Positions 7,927 through 16,816 are shown, counted from the first letter of the stretch. The stretch: 64,000 nt of DNA from Myxococcales bacterium UBA1660 (GCA_002320815.1 DCLA01000010.1:522-64521), one strand, 5' to 3'. Translations and numbers: made by a program. Notes: a model not told the origin generated them from the letters alone.

Positions 7927-8867
7927 CGCGCGCGCATCCAGTCGAGCATCTGCTCGGCCACGGGCGCGCCACCCGGCGGCGCCCCGAGGCCGAGGTCGAC
8001 GGCGGGCGGGAAGCCGACGTGGCCGCCCTCGTCGAGGATGATCCGCTCGATGTTCGGGTGGGCCTCGAGGTGCGGCAGGACGGTGTGGAGCAGGACCATG
8101 GGATCGCGACGGGTCAGGACGGCCAGGGTGGGGACCCGCAGCTCGCCGAGCCGCGTGTGTACGCTCTGGGTCCGCCAGTAGTTACGCGCGCTCCCGAAGC
8201 CGAAGTGGGGGGCGACGACCTGCTCGTCCCAGTCCGCGATGGAGTGCACCCGGGCGAGGCCGCGGCGGTCCAGGGGTAGCCGGATCTCGCCGCGATCGAG
8301 GGTGGCGCCGTAGATGCTCTTCAGGCCCCGCAAGACGTTGGCCCGGTAGAGGTAGCGGTGGGGGCGGTCGATCTCGTGGACGCCGGCTTCGAGGTCGACC
8401 GGCGAACAGACGGTGACCAGGCAGCGAACTCGCGGGTCGGGCGTCAGCGTCGCGTACCGGAGGGCGACGTGGCCGCCCATCGAGTACCCGATCACCCGGA
8501 TGGCGCGATAGCGGGCGAGCTCGGGGCTGGCCAGGGTCCCGGCGAGGTCGGCCACCAACCCCGCGTGGTAGAGGCCGCCTCCGCGGCGGTCGGCGCCCCG
8601 GAGGTCGAGGCGCAGGCAGTCGAGGCCCTCGCGATGACAGGCGTGGGCCATGGCCACCGCGTAGTTGGAGGCGTGGCTGCCGCCGAGGCCGTGGACCACC
8701 AGGACCAGGTCCTCGCTGCCGGCCTCTTGGAGGCGCCCGGTGAGCTCGACCCTCCGGTCCTGGTCCGGGTCGCGGTAGTGGACCCGGAAGTGCCGCGAGG
8801 GCGGGGGCGCCTCCGGGCGAAAGAGGTGCTCGAAGAAAGGGCGAAGAGTCCAATAGTGGCCGCGCAC
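7923..8867 (-). CDS. Alpha/beta hydrolase, YheT/Yme-type esterase family
   Basis: The 314-residue protein has the catalytic set of an alpha/beta hydrolase: oxyanion HGLGGS (59-64), nucleophile elbow GYSMGG with S129, acid D255 in LTRRDPMV and base H283 in EGGHVGF. HGLGGS with a following SNYA and the GYSMGGHVALRYA block resemble the YheT group of putative esterases. No signal peptide is seen, so it is probably cytosolic. Substrate is unknown. It is the first gene of a two-gene unit with the beta-barrel gene and is divergent from the TetR gene. Confidence 0.8.
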   Translation of the reverse strand: MRGHYWTLRPFFEHLFRPEAPPPSRHFRVHYRDPDQDRRVELTGRLQEAGSEDLVLVVHGLGGSHASNYAVAMAHACHREGLDCLRLDLRGADRRGGGLYHAGLVADLAGTLASPELARYRAIRVIGYSMGGHVALRYATLTPDPRVRCLVTVCSPVDLEAGVHEIDRPHRYLYRANVLRGLKSIYGATLDRGEIRLPLDRRGLARVHSIADWDEQVVAPHFGFGSARNYWRTQSVHTRLGELRVPTLAVLTRRDPMVLLHTVLPHLEAHPNIERIILDEGGHVGFPPAVDLGLGAPPGGAPVAEQMLDWMRAR

Positions 8868-8968
8868 GCTCGGGAACTACCACGGGGTGCCGATTCGCCG
8901 AAAGCCGTGGTATCCCTCCCGCGTAGGGGGTCCGGGACCGCGGTTGACCGCCGGGGTGCCCATGCTAG

Positions 8969-8982
8969 CTACCGCTCGGTAG
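8969..8982. promoter_or_regulatory. Putative TetR operator
   Basis: CTACCGCTCGGTAG is a perfect 6-2-6 palindrome 41 bases before the TetR start, in the 156-base divergent promoter region. TetR-family repressors usually bind palindromes of this size and composition in front of their own operon. A weak TTGACC sits at 8944-8949 with a possible -10 overlapping the palindrome, so binding would block transcription. Confidence 0.55.
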
Positions 8983-9023
8983 GTTCGGCCCGCACGGCTC
9001 GCGGGTCGCCCCTTGGGATCGCC

Positions 9024-9638
9024 ATGAGTGTTTCTTCTTCCGGCCCCGACGACACGGAGGCTGAGTTCGGTCTCGCCGAGCGCATCCTCGACGAAGCCAG
9101 TCGACTCTTCGCGGAGCGGGGCTGGGCGGCGACGTCGCTGCGGGAGATCGCCGAGGCGGCCGGGTGCACCAAGCCCGCGCTCTACTACCACTGGGGCAAC
9201 AAGGAGGCGCTCTTCCTGGCCGCGCTGCGCCGGGAGACCGGTCGCCTGACGGAGGTCATCGACGCCTCCTTGGCCAACGACGAGAGCACCCTCGAGGACC
9301 AGCTCATCCAGGGGCTACGCGCCCTCTTCGAGACCCTGGAGCGGTCCCCCCGCGGGATGGCGCTGCTCAAGGGGGCCGAGCTCCGGCCCGATCCCCACCA
9401 GCCCAAGTTCGACTTCGTCGGCTTGCGGCAACGGAACCAGGAAGCCATCCGCACGCTCATCGCCGGGGGCATCGCGCGCGGCGAGGCCCGCGACGACGTG
9501 CCCCTCGACGACCTGGTCCACGGCCTCACCGGGCTGGTGGACATGCGCATCCAGCACTGGCTGCAGGGCGCGCCCCTCGACTCCGACCTGCCCGAACGGC
9601 TGGTCTGCCTCTTCCTCCAGGGAGCTGGTACCCGATGA
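9024..9638 (+). CDS. TetR/AcrR-family transcriptional regulator
   Basis: The 204-residue repressor has the family helix-turn-helix at about residues 18-62, with ILDEASRLFAERGW, TSLREIAEAAG and the recognition part CTKPALYYHWGNKEALF. The C-terminal ligand domain is not specific to a ligand. It is the first gene of a three-gene operon with an RND adaptor and pump, its stop overlapping the next ATG (ATGA). It most likely represses its own pump operon by binding the palindrome just upstream. The ATG preceding VSSSGPDD is chosen because it lies after the operator and gives a normal-length protein. Confidence 0.93.
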   Translation: MSVSSSGPDDTEAEFGLAERILDEASRLFAERGWAATSLREIAEAAGCTKPALYYHWGNKEALFLAALRRETGRLTEVIDASLANDESTLEDQLIQGLRALFETLERSPRGMALLKGAELRPDPHQPKFDFVGLRQRNQEAIRTLIAGGIARGEARDDVPLDDLVHGLTGLVDMRIQHWLQGAPLDSDLPERLVCLFLQGAGTR

Positions 9639-10777
9639 TCCGCACCGCCCGATTCCTCCCCTTGGTCCTCGCCCTCGCCTGCGGCGGGGAGCCCGAGGCC
9701 CCGCCCGCCGAACGCGCCCCGGCCGACGTACCCTCGGCCACCGCCACCCGGGTGGAGGTCGCGACCGTCGCCCCCTCGCGGTCCACCGTCGAGCTCCGCC
9801 TGCCCGGCGAGGTCGAGGGTAGCCGGGACGCGCTCCTCGGCGCGGCCCTGGGCGGCTACGTGGAGCGGGTGCTGGTCGAGGAGGGCGACGAGGTCCGCCA
9901 GGGCCAGGTGCTGGTCCGGGTGGACACCGCCAGCCACGGCGCGCGGGCGGCCCAGCTCCGGGTCGAGCTGGACGCCGCCGAGAAGGAGCTCGACCGGGCC
10001 GAGCGGCTCAGCGGGGCCATCAGCGAGCAGCAGCTCGACTCCGCGAAGGTTCGCGTCGCCGCCGCCCGGGCCGCGCTGCGCTCGGCACAGGTGCAGGCCT
10101 CCCGGGCGACCATCCGCGCGCCCTTCGCCGGCACGGTGGCCACCGTGGGCGTGGAGCAGGGCGAGATCGCCGCCCCGGGCGCGCCCATCGTGCGGCTGGT
10201 GCAGCTCGACCCGGTTCACGTGACCCTGGCCGTGCCCGACCGAGACGTGGTCGCGCTGCGCCAGGGGATGCCGGTCACCGTGCGCACCGGGGCCACTCCC
10301 GAGCCGGTCGCCGGGTCCATCACCCAGGTGAGCCCGGCGGCGGACCTCCAGACCCGCGCCTTCGAGGTGGTGGTCGAGGTGGCCAACGCCGAAGGGCGCC
10401 TGCTGCCGGGCATGATCGCCCAGGTCGCCGCCCGGGACGAAGCCGGGACCACCGAGCAGATCGTGGTCCCCCAGTACGTGCTGGTGACTCGCCTGGACGG
10501 GAACGGCGTCTTCGTGGAAGACGGGGGGACCGCCCGCTGGCGCCCGGTCACCGTGGGGGCGGTGATGCGGAGTCAGGTGGTCATCGCCGAGGGCCTCGCA
10601 GCCGGCGACCGGATGATCGTCACCGGCCACCGCGAGCTGGCCGACGGAGACGAGGTCATGGTCATGCGCGAGGGCGCCTGCTGCACCGAGGGCCGCATCA
10701 CCTTCGGGCCGGCCGGTCCGACGGTCGGGGAGGCGACTCCGGAGCCGACGGAGGCCGCCGCGGCGGAAGAGGGATGA
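9635..10777 (+). CDS. RND efflux periplasmic adaptor (membrane fusion protein), lipoprotein
   Basis: The 380-residue protein starts with a lipoprotein signal (FLPLVLALAC, lipobox LALAC) followed by a Pro/Ala linker. The adaptor fold is seen in order: beta-barrel strand VELRLPGEVEG, lipoyl half-motif GGYVERVLVEEGDEVRQGQVLVRVD (family pattern), coiled-coil hairpin about residues 105-160, second lipoyl half ATIRAPFAGTVATVGVEQGE, then the beta-barrel and membrane-proximal domains. It links the inner-membrane RND pump to an outer-membrane channel. Both ends overlap neighbouring genes by four bases. No TolC-type gene is in the operon, so a channel from elsewhere must be used. The C-terminus has an extra ACCTEG segment with paired Cys. 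Confidence 0.93.
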   Translation: MIRTARFLPLVLALACGGEPEAPPAERAPADVPSATATRVEVATVAPSRSTVELRLPGEVEGSRDALLGAALGGYVERVLVEEGDEVRQGQVLVRVDTASHGARAAQLRVELDAAEKELDRAERLSGAISEQQLDSAKVRVAAARAALRSAQVQASRATIRAPFAGTVATVGVEQGEIAAPGAPIVRLVQLDPVHVTLAVPDRDVVALRQGMPVTVRTGATPEPVAGSITQVSPAADLQTRAFEVVVEVANAEGRLLPGMIAQVAARDEAGTTEQIVVPQYVLVTRLDGNGVFVEDGGTARWRPVTVGAVMRSQVVIAEGLAAGDRMIVTGHRELADGDEVMVMREGACCTEGRITFGPAGPTVGEATPEPTEAAAAEEG

Positions 10778-13700
10778 TCGAGTCCTTCGTCCAGCGGCGG
10801 GCGGTCATCTTCCTGGCCACCTTCTGCATCTTCGCCTTCGGGTTCCTCACGTATTGGCAGCTGCCGCGGGAGGCGAACCCCGACGTCACCATCCCCGTGG
10901 TGACGGTGACCACGCCGTACATCGGCGTGTCCCCCGAGGACATCGAGACCCTGGTCACCAACCCGCTCGAGAACGAGCTGGCGGGCGTCAAGGACCTCAA
11001 GAAGATGACCAGCACCTCCTACGAGGGGCTCAGCGCCATCATCATGGAGTTCGAGCCGGAGGTGGTGATCTCCGACGCCATCCAGCGGGTCCGCGACCGG
11101 GTCAGCCGCGCGCGGCCCCGCTTGCCCGAGGACGCCGAGGACACCGAGGTCCAGGAGATCAGCTTCGGCGACCTGCCGATCATGATCGTGACCATCGCCG
11201 GCGAGGTCTCGGAGACCGAGCTCAAGGAGATCGGCGAGGCCTTCGAGGAAGAGGTCCGCCGGGTCGACGGCGTGCTCGACGCCACCCTGAGCGGCGGGCG
11301 CGAGCGGGAGATCCGGGTGCAGGTCGACCCCCTGCGCCTCTCGCACTACGGGCTCTCCCTCAACGACGTGCTCGGGGCCATCGCCGACGAGAACGTCAAC
11401 GTGCCCGGCGGCGAGGTGCAGGCGGGCGACGCCAGCTACCTGCTGCGGGTCCCCGGCGAGATCGAGCGGCCGGCGGAGATCGAGGACATCGCCATCAAGC
11501 GGGTCGGCGACCGGCCGGTCTTCGTGCGCGACGTGGCCCGGGTCGTCGACGGCTTCGCCGACCGGACCTCCTACGCACGGATGAACGGGCGCACCGCGGT
11601 CTCGGTCGCCGTCTCCAAGCGCTCGGGCGCGAACATCCTCGAGGTGGCGACGGCGGTGAAGGCGTTGGCCGCCGAGCACATGGCCGATTGGCCCGAGGGC
11701 GTGCGCTTCGAGGTCCTCGGCGACCAGTCGAAGTTCGTCGACGACATGGTCGGCGAGCTGGAGAACGGCATCGTCACCGGCCTGCTCCTGGTGGTCGGCG
11801 TGCTGCTCTTCTTCATGGGCGTGCGCAACTCCTTCTTCGTCGCGCTGGCCATCCCGCTCTCCATGCTCCTGGCGTTCGTCTTCATCTCCGCCTTCGGGAT
11901 GACGCTGAACATGATCGTGCTCTTCGGGCTGATCATGGCGTTGGGGATGTTGGTCGACAACGCCATCGTCATCGTCGAGAACGTCTACCGGCACGTGGAG
12001 GAGGGGAAGGACCTGGTCCGCGCCTCCATCGACGGGACCCAGGAGGTCGCCGGCGCCGTCGCCGCCTCCACCGCGACGACCGTCGCCGCCTTCGCGCCGC
12101 TGCTCTTCTGGACCGGCATCATGGGCCAGTTCATGGGCTACCTGCCCAAGACCATCGTCATCGTCCTCATCTGCTCGCTGGCCGTGGCGGTGGCCATCCT
12201 GCCGGTGTTCACCGCCAAGATGATGCGCGCCGCCAAGAGCCAGCGCGACGTGGCCGAGGCCACCGAGCTGGGCCCGGTGATGCGCGCCTACCGGGGTCTC
12301 CTGGAGCGGGCCATCGACCGCAAGTGGTTCGCCTTCGCCGGCGGCATCGCGGTGCTGGTGGCGACCTTCATGGTCTATGGGGCCTACAACCACGGGGTCG
12401 AGTTCTTCCCGGAGACCGAGCCGAACCGGGCGACCATCTCCGTCCGCGCGCCCATCGGCACCGAGCTGGAGACCACCGACCGCATCGTGCGGCAGATCGA
12501 GGCCGTGCTCGCCGGCGTGGAGAACGTGGACGTCTTCGTGGCCGAGGTGGGCGTGGCCGGCGGTGGGCAGGACCCGATGAGCGCCAGCCAGGCCGCGGCC
12601 AACATGGCGCGCATCACGGTGGACTTCCTGCCCGACGCCAACACCGCCAAGCGCGGCCAGAAGGTCCGCGTGGAGGCGACCACCGACACCATCGACACGC
12701 TGCGGGACCGGCTGGCCACCATCGCCGGCGCGGAGATCGTGGTCGAGAAGGAGCGGATGGGTCCGCCGGTGGGCAAGCCCATCGACGTCCAGGCCACCGG
12801 CGAGGACGTGCACCGACTCGGCGAGCTCGCCGCGCGGGTCCGCCGGGACCTCCGCGAGATCCCCGGGGCCACCGGCCTCAGCGACGACTACCGGGTGGGC
12901 CGGCCGGAGATGCGGCTGCGCATCGACCGCGGCGCGGCCAAGCGGGTCGGCGCCAGCACCCGGGGGGTGGCCGGGATCGTGCGCTCGGCCATCGCCGGCC
13001 AGAAGGCCAGCGCCCTCCGGGATGGCGAGGACGAGTACGACATCGTGGTCGAGCTCGCCCCCGAGTACCGCGACGACCTCGAGGCGGTGCTCGCGCTCCG
13101 CATCGACGGGCGCGAGGATACCAGCCCCAGCACCTTCCCGGTGCCCCTGAGCACCGTGGCCAGCTACGAGCTGGCCGGCGGCACCGGGGCCATCCGGCAC
13201 ATCGACCAGGACCGGGTGGTGAGCATCACCGGCGACGTCGTCGAGGGCGTCCAGCCCACGGTCGTCCAGGCGGCGGTGCTGGAGTACATCGCCTCGGCCG
13301 AGCTGCCCGAGGGCTACCACCTGGAGCTCGGCGGCAGCAACGACGAGCAGGAGGAGACCGGCCGCTTCCTCATGCAGGCCTTCGCCATCGCCGTCGCACT
13401 GATCCTCGGCGTGCTGGTGTGGCAGTTCAACAGCTTCTCGGCGCCGATCATCATTCTCTTCTCGGTTATCCTCTCGCTCATCGGGGTGCTCTGGGGCCTG
13501 ATGCTCACCGGGACGCCCTTCGGGATCATGATGACCGGATTGGGGGTGATCTCCCTGGCGGGCATCGTGGTGAACAACGCCATCGTGCTCCTGGACTACG
13601 TGGAGCAGCTCCGCGCCAAGGGCGTGGACATGAAGGAGGCGCTGGTCCAGGCGGGGCTCACCCGATTCCGCCCGGTGATCCTCACCGCCATCACCACCGT

Positions 13701-13944
13701 GCTCGGCCTGGTGCCCATGGCGGTGGGCATCAGCATCGACTTCTTCAAGCTCAAGCTGATCCTCGGGAGCACCTCGGCCGCCTGGTGGGGTCCGATGGCC
13801 ATCGCCATCATCTTCGGCCTGGTCGTCGCCACCGTGCTGACCCTGGTGATGGTCCCGACCATGTACGCCATCTTCGACGGCGTGCGCGGCGTCTTCGTCC
13901 GCGAGAAGGCGCCGCCGCCGGCGGACCCGACCCCGGCAGAGTAG
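10774..13944 (+). CDS. RND efflux pump permease subunit
   Basis: The 1056-residue inner-membrane transporter has the RND layout: TM1 at residues 8-28, a large periplasmic loop, TM2-TM6 (about 335-470), TM7, a second large loop and TM8-TM12. In TM4 the proton-relay motif reads GMLVDNAIVIVENV, with D395 kept and the second Asp of AcrB replaced by N396, as in many AcrB relatives outside the classic drug pumps. Late motifs MTGLGVISLAGIVVNNAIVL and FRPVILTAITTVLGLVPMA are typical. It would drive proton-coupled export of lipophilic compounds together with the adaptor. Substrate cannot be told from sequence. Confidence 0.95.
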   Translation: MIESFVQRRAVIFLATFCIFAFGFLTYWQLPREANPDVTIPVVTVTTPYIGVSPEDIETLVTNPLENELAGVKDLKKMTSTSYEGLSAIIMEFEPEVVISDAIQRVRDRVSRARPRLPEDAEDTEVQEISFGDLPIMIVTIAGEVSETELKEIGEAFEEEVRRVDGVLDATLSGGREREIRVQVDPLRLSHYGLSLNDVLGAIADENVNVPGGEVQAGDASYLLRVPGEIERPAEIEDIAIKRVGDRPVFVRDVARVVDGFADRTSYARMNGRTAVSVAVSKRSGANILEVATAVKALAAEHMADWPEGVRFEVLGDQSKFVDDMVGELENGIVTGLLLVVGVLLFFMGVRNSFFVALAIPLSMLLAFVFISAFGMTLNMIVLFGLIMALGMLVDNAIVIVENVYRHVEEGKDLVRASIDGTQEVAGAVAASTATTVAAFAPLLFWTGIMGQFMGYLPKTIVIVLICSLAVAVAILPVFTAKMMRAAKSQRDVAEATELGPVMRAYRGLLERAIDRKWFAFAGGIAVLVATFMVYGAYNHGVEFFPETEPNRATISVRAPIGTELETTDRIVRQIEAVLAGVENVDVFVAEVGVAGGGQDPMSASQAAANMARITVDFLPDANTAKRGQKVRVEATTDTIDTLRDRLATIAGAEIVVEKERMGPPVGKPIDVQATGEDVHRLGELAARVRRDLREIPGATGLSDDYRVGRPEMRLRIDRGAAKRVGASTRGVAGIVRSAIAGQKASALRDGEDEYDIVVELAPEYRDDLEAVLALRIDGREDTSPSTFPVPLSTVASYELAGGTGAIRHIDQDRVVSITGDVVEGVQPTVVQAAVLEYIASAELPEGYHLELGGSNDEQEETGRFLMQAFAIAVALILGVLVWQFNSFSAPIIILFSVILSLIGVLWGLMLTGTPFGIMMTGLGVISLAGIVVNNAIVLLDYVEQLRAKGVDMKEALVQAGLTRFRPVILTAITTVLGLVPMAVGISIDFFKLKLILGSTSAAWWGPMAIAIIFGLVVATVLTLVMVPTMYAIFDGVRGVFVREKAPPPADPTPAE

Positions 13945-13976
13945 CGGACGCCCCCGACCCGGCGGCACACTGAGTC

Positions 13977-14900
13977 ATGGGCGTCGGGGGCACGAGCGGA
14001 GGCCGAGACACCGTCCTGGTGACGGGCGCGAGCGTGGGGCTCGGGCTGGCCATCGCGCGGGAGCTGCTGCGCCGCACGGATCATCGGCTGGTGCTCACCG
14101 CGCGGGCCAGCTCGCTGGACCGCTTCGCCGCCGAGGGGATCACCGAGGGCGAGCGGATCCTGCTGCGGCCTCTGGACGTGATGGACGCGGACCAGCGGGT
14201 CGCGGTGGTCGAGGAGGTGGAGGCCCGCTTCGGCGGGGTGGACGCGCTGGTGAACAACGCGGGCATCAGCTACCGCTCGGTGCTCGAGCACGCCGAGGCC
14301 AGCGAGGTGCTGGACCAGATGGGCATCAACTTCCTGGGGCCCATGGAGCTCTGCCGACTGGTGCTCCCCGCGATGCGGGAGAAGCGCCGCGGGCGCATCG
14401 TCAACGTCTCGTCGGTGTCGGGCATGATGGCCATGCCCACCATGGGGCTCTACACGGCGTCGAAGTTCGCGCTGGAAGGGGCCACCGAGTCCCTCTGGTA
14501 CGAGGTGCGGCCCTTCGGGGTGAGCGTCAGCCTGGTGCAGCCGGGCTTCATCCGCTCCGACGGCTTCACCAAGGTGCGGCTCACGCCCATGAGCCAGCAC
14601 GCCACCGACGATCGGATGGACGCCTACCACCCGCACTACGGCTTCATGGCGCCCTTCATCGAGAAGCTGATGACCACCACGCCGACGACCTCCGAGAAGG
14701 TGGCCCGGACGGTGGTGAAGGTCCTCGGGCAGCGGCACCCGAAGCTGCGGGTGCCGGCGAGCTGGGACGCCAAGTTCTTCTACTACCTCCGCCGCCTCTT
14801 GCCGCGGCGGCTCTACCACGAGGTGCTCTACCGGATGCTCCCGGGGGTGAGCACCTGGGGGCGGATGCCGCGTTCGCTGCGACCGCCGCCCCCGGAGTGA
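13977..14900 (+). CDS. SDR-family NAD(P)-dependent oxidoreductase
   Basis: This 307-residue classical short-chain dehydrogenase has the cofactor motif TGASVGLG (16-23), NNAG (93-96), the catalytic Ser in NVSSVSG (144-150) and the Y159-x-x-x-K163 pair in LYTASKFALEG. A C-terminal basic/aromatic extension (PRRLYHEVLYRMLPG) may contact the membrane. Such SDRs often act on lipids or sterols, but the substrate is unknown. It follows the RND pump by 32 bases and may be read through from it, and it converges with sodB with a 3-base gap. Confidence 0.9.
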   Translation: MGVGGTSGGRDTVLVTGASVGLGLAIARELLRRTDHRLVLTARASSLDRFAAEGITEGERILLRPLDVMDADQRVAVVEEVEARFGGVDALVNNAGISYRSVLEHAEASEVLDQMGINFLGPMELCRLVLPAMREKRRGRIVNVSSVSGMMAMPTMGLYTASKFALEGATESLWYEVRPFGVSVSLVQPGFIRSDGFTKVRLTPMSQHATDDRMDAYHPHYGFMAPFIEKLMTTTPTTSEKVARTVVKVLGQRHPKLRVPASWDAKFFYYLRRLLPRRLYHEVLYRMLPGVSTWGRMPRSLRPPPPE

Positions 14901-14903
14901 ACG

Positions 14904-15485
14904 TCAGGCGCCCTTCAGGCGCGCGGTGGCCTCGTCCCAGCTCACCAGCTTCTCCAGCCAGACGTCGATGAACTTCCCGCGGTCGTTGCGGTGGTCGATG
15001 TAGTAGGCGTGCTCCCAGACGTCCATGGTGAGCAGCGGGGTGCCGCTGCTGGTGACCGGGGTCTCGGCGTTGCTGGTGGCTTCGATGGAGAGCTTGCCGC
15101 CCTCGAGGACCAACCAGGCCCAGCCCGAGCCGAACTGACCGAGGCCCTTGGTCTTCCACTCCTCGCGAAAGGCGTCGTAGCTCCCGAAGTCGCGGGTGAT
15201 GGCGTCCTTCAGGTCGCCGGTGGGCTCGACACCGCCGCCGGGCTTCATGCTCAGCCAGAAGAGGTTGTGGTTGTAGACCTGAGCGGCGTTGTTGAACTTC
15301 CCGCCGCTGGTGCTCTTCACCAGCTCCTCCAGGCTCCTGCCCTTCTCGGTCTCGTCGAGGGCCGCCTCGAGCTTCTTCATGTAGCCCTTGTGGTGCTTCT
15401 CGTAGTGGTACTCGAGGGTCTCGGCGCTCATGGCCGGTCCGAGGGCGTCCTTGGCGTAGGGTAGGTCGATGACTTCGATCTTCAT
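14904..15485 (-). CDS. sodB: Superoxide dismutase, Fe-type
   Basis: The 193-residue enzyme converts superoxide to oxygen and hydrogen peroxide in the cytosol. Metal ligands are H27 (YHYEKHHKGY), H73 (YNHNLFW), D155 and H159 (DVWEHAYYID). The GKFNNAAQVYNH block, with its Gln three residues before the Tyr-Asn-His, points to the iron type rather than manganese, although cambialistic enzymes exist. The ATG is preceded by GAGGAG on the minus strand. The open frame continues upstream, but that region is the antisense of the divergent regulator gene. It is divergent from an XRE-cupin regulator 72 bases away, a possible controller. Confidence 0.95.
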   Translation of the reverse strand: MKIEVIDLPYAKDALGPAMSAETLEYHYEKHHKGYMKKLEAALDETEKGRSLEELVKSTSGGKFNNAAQVYNHNLFWLSMKPGGGVEPTGDLKDAITRDFGSYDAFREEWKTKGLGQFGSGWAWLVLEGGKLSIEATSNAETPVTSSGTPLLTMDVWEHAYYIDHRNDRGKFIDVWLEKLVSWDEATARLKGA

Positions 15486-15557
15486 GGGTGTCTCCTCGCG
15501 CGCGATGGCGTCTGCGTCGGAACATGGGGGCGCTCGGTTGTCTTCGCATCGGTTTGG

Positions 15558-16148
15558 ATGTTTCATCGTCCGATGGTTGTCGAAGCATCCGCCGAGGGGC
15601 TGGCCAGCGCCGGCGCCCACCTGGCCCACAACGTCCGGCAGCTCCGGGAAGCGCGCGGGCTGAGTCAGGCGCGGATGGCCGAGCTCGCGGGGATTCCCCG
15701 GCCGACGTGGAGCACTCTGGAGCGCGGCGACGGGAACCCGACCCTGGGGGTGCTGCTCAAAGCGGCCACCGCGCTGCAGGTCTCGATCGAGGAGCTGGTC
15801 GCCCCGCCGCGGGCCACCGCGCGCCACTTCCCCGCCGGCACGTTGCCCCAGCGGCGGCGAGGCCGGGTGACGGTGGAGATCCTCCTCCCGGACCCGGTGC
15901 CCGGGCTGCAGCTCGAGCGCATGACCTTTCCGCCGGGGTCGGGCATGACCGGAGTCCCGCACACGGTGGGGACGCGGGAGTATCTCTGCTGCGAGCGGGG
16001 CGAGATGCTCCTGGCCGCGGGCGGCGAGAGCTGGACCCTCGCCGAGGGCGACGTCGTCGTGTTCCGCGGCGACCAGAACCACTCCTATCGGAACCCGGGG
16101 CGGAAGAAGGCCATCGCCTTCAGCGTGGTCGCGCTCGCGCCGGGGTGA
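15558..16148 (+). CDS. XRE-family regulator with cupin domain
   Basis: The 196-residue protein has an N-terminal Xre helix-turn-helix (about 25-80; NVRQLREARGLSQARMAEL, then LERGDGNPTLGVLLKAA) and a C-terminal cupin (about 115-190; MTFPPGSG, REYLCCERGEMLLAAGG, LAEGDVVVFRGDQNHSYRNP). This architecture is common in regulators that sense small ligands through the cupin barrel. A second ATG five codons in (MVVEASAEG) is an alternative start. A CATCG-TC-CGATG palindrome at 15564-15575 overlaps the start region and could be an autoregulatory site. It is divergent from sodB. Confidence 0.88.
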   Translation: MFHRPMVVEASAEGLASAGAHLAHNVRQLREARGLSQARMAELAGIPRPTWSTLERGDGNPTLGVLLKAATALQVSIEELVAPPRATARHFPAGTLPQRRRGRVTVEILLPDPVPGLQLERMTFPPGSGMTGVPHTVGTREYLCCERGEMLLAAGGESWTLAEGDVVVFRGDQNHSYRNPGRKKAIAFSVVALAPG

Positions 16149-16177
16149 GGGGGCGCGCTCGGAGGCGCACCCCGGGC

Positions 16178-16236
16178 CTCATTGGTGGAACGCCCTGCTC
16201 ATTGCTGGACGCCGTGCTCATCGCTGGAACGCCGTG
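16178..16236. repeat. Three tandem copies of a 20-base unit
   Basis: Units read CTCATTGGTGGAACGCCCTG, CTCATTGCTGGACGCCGTG and CTCATCGCTGGAACGCCGTG, of 20, 19 and 20 bases, ending one base before the stop of the convergent minus-strand gene, where a partial fourth unit begins (CTCACCAGCGG). The array fills most of the gap between two convergent genes. Confidence 0.85.
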
Positions 16237-16237
16237 C

Positions 16238-16816
16238 TCACCAGCGGACGGTGATGACGCAGCGGCCGATGCCGAGGTCGGCGTCGCTGCGGGTCACGGT
16301 GCCCGCCTGACCGAGGTCGGCGAGGATGGCCTCGCACATGCCCTCGTAGGTGGTCAGGAGCCCGCGCCGCTCCCGGAGCAGGCGGGGCAGATCCTGCAAG
16401 CGCACCTCCACGGACCCCTCGCTCGCCTCGGCCTCCAGGGTGCCGCAGCCCTTGGTGAAGAGCCGATGCATCGTGGGGGCCATGCGCAGAAAGGACGCGG
16501 GGGTCCGGCCGTAGATGCGCTGGGCGCCCAGCGCGATGGGGCGCAGCAGGGGCGTCTGGGTCGCGCGACGGATGGCGTGTTCGAGCAGGAGGTCCCGATG
16601 GAAGTCCCGGGTGCGCGCGTGACCGAGGGCCTCCTCGATGCGCTCGAGGACGGTGAGGTGGAGCTCGGCCTCCACCCAGCCGGTCACGCCCAGCTCCCGG
16701 AGACGGCGCCGCTCGTCGCGCAGCCCCCCCAGGATGGGCTCGCCCTCCGGGGTCCGCTCGAGCTCGCCGAGGACCATCTTGGTCCAACTCGCGCGCACCT
16801 GCGGATCATCGCTCAC
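16238..16816 (-). CDS. Protein of unknown function, myxobacterial DUF2378-like
   Basis: I do not recognise this 192-residue protein with certainty. It has no signal peptide or membrane helix, is rich in Arg and Leu, and appears mostly helical until a C-terminal strand ending IGRCVITVRW. The arrangement (an N-terminal helical part, a middle IYGRTPASFLRMAPTMHRLFTKG segment and a final basic beta strand) recalls the roughly 200-residue DUF2378 family found mainly in myxobacteria, whose role is unknown. The coding sequence runs into a short tandem-repeat array just past its stop, and the C-terminal codons themselves overlap the partial last repeat. Confidence 0.6.
   Translation of the reverse strand: MSDDPQVRASWTKMVLGELERTPEGEPILGGLRDERRRLRELGVTGWVEAELHLTVLERIEEALGHARTRDFHRDLLLEHAIRRATQTPLLRPIALGAQRIYGRTPASFLRMAPTMHRLFTKGCGTLEAEASEGSVEVRLQDLPRLLRERRGLLTTYEGMCEAILADLGQAGTVTRSDADLGIGRCVITVRW

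Noticed and set aside
10573..13968. 1131-codon open frame on the minus strand across the RND pump gene
   Set aside because: It is antisense to a clear RND permease, is His/Asp/Gly-rich without domains and results from GC-biased third positions.
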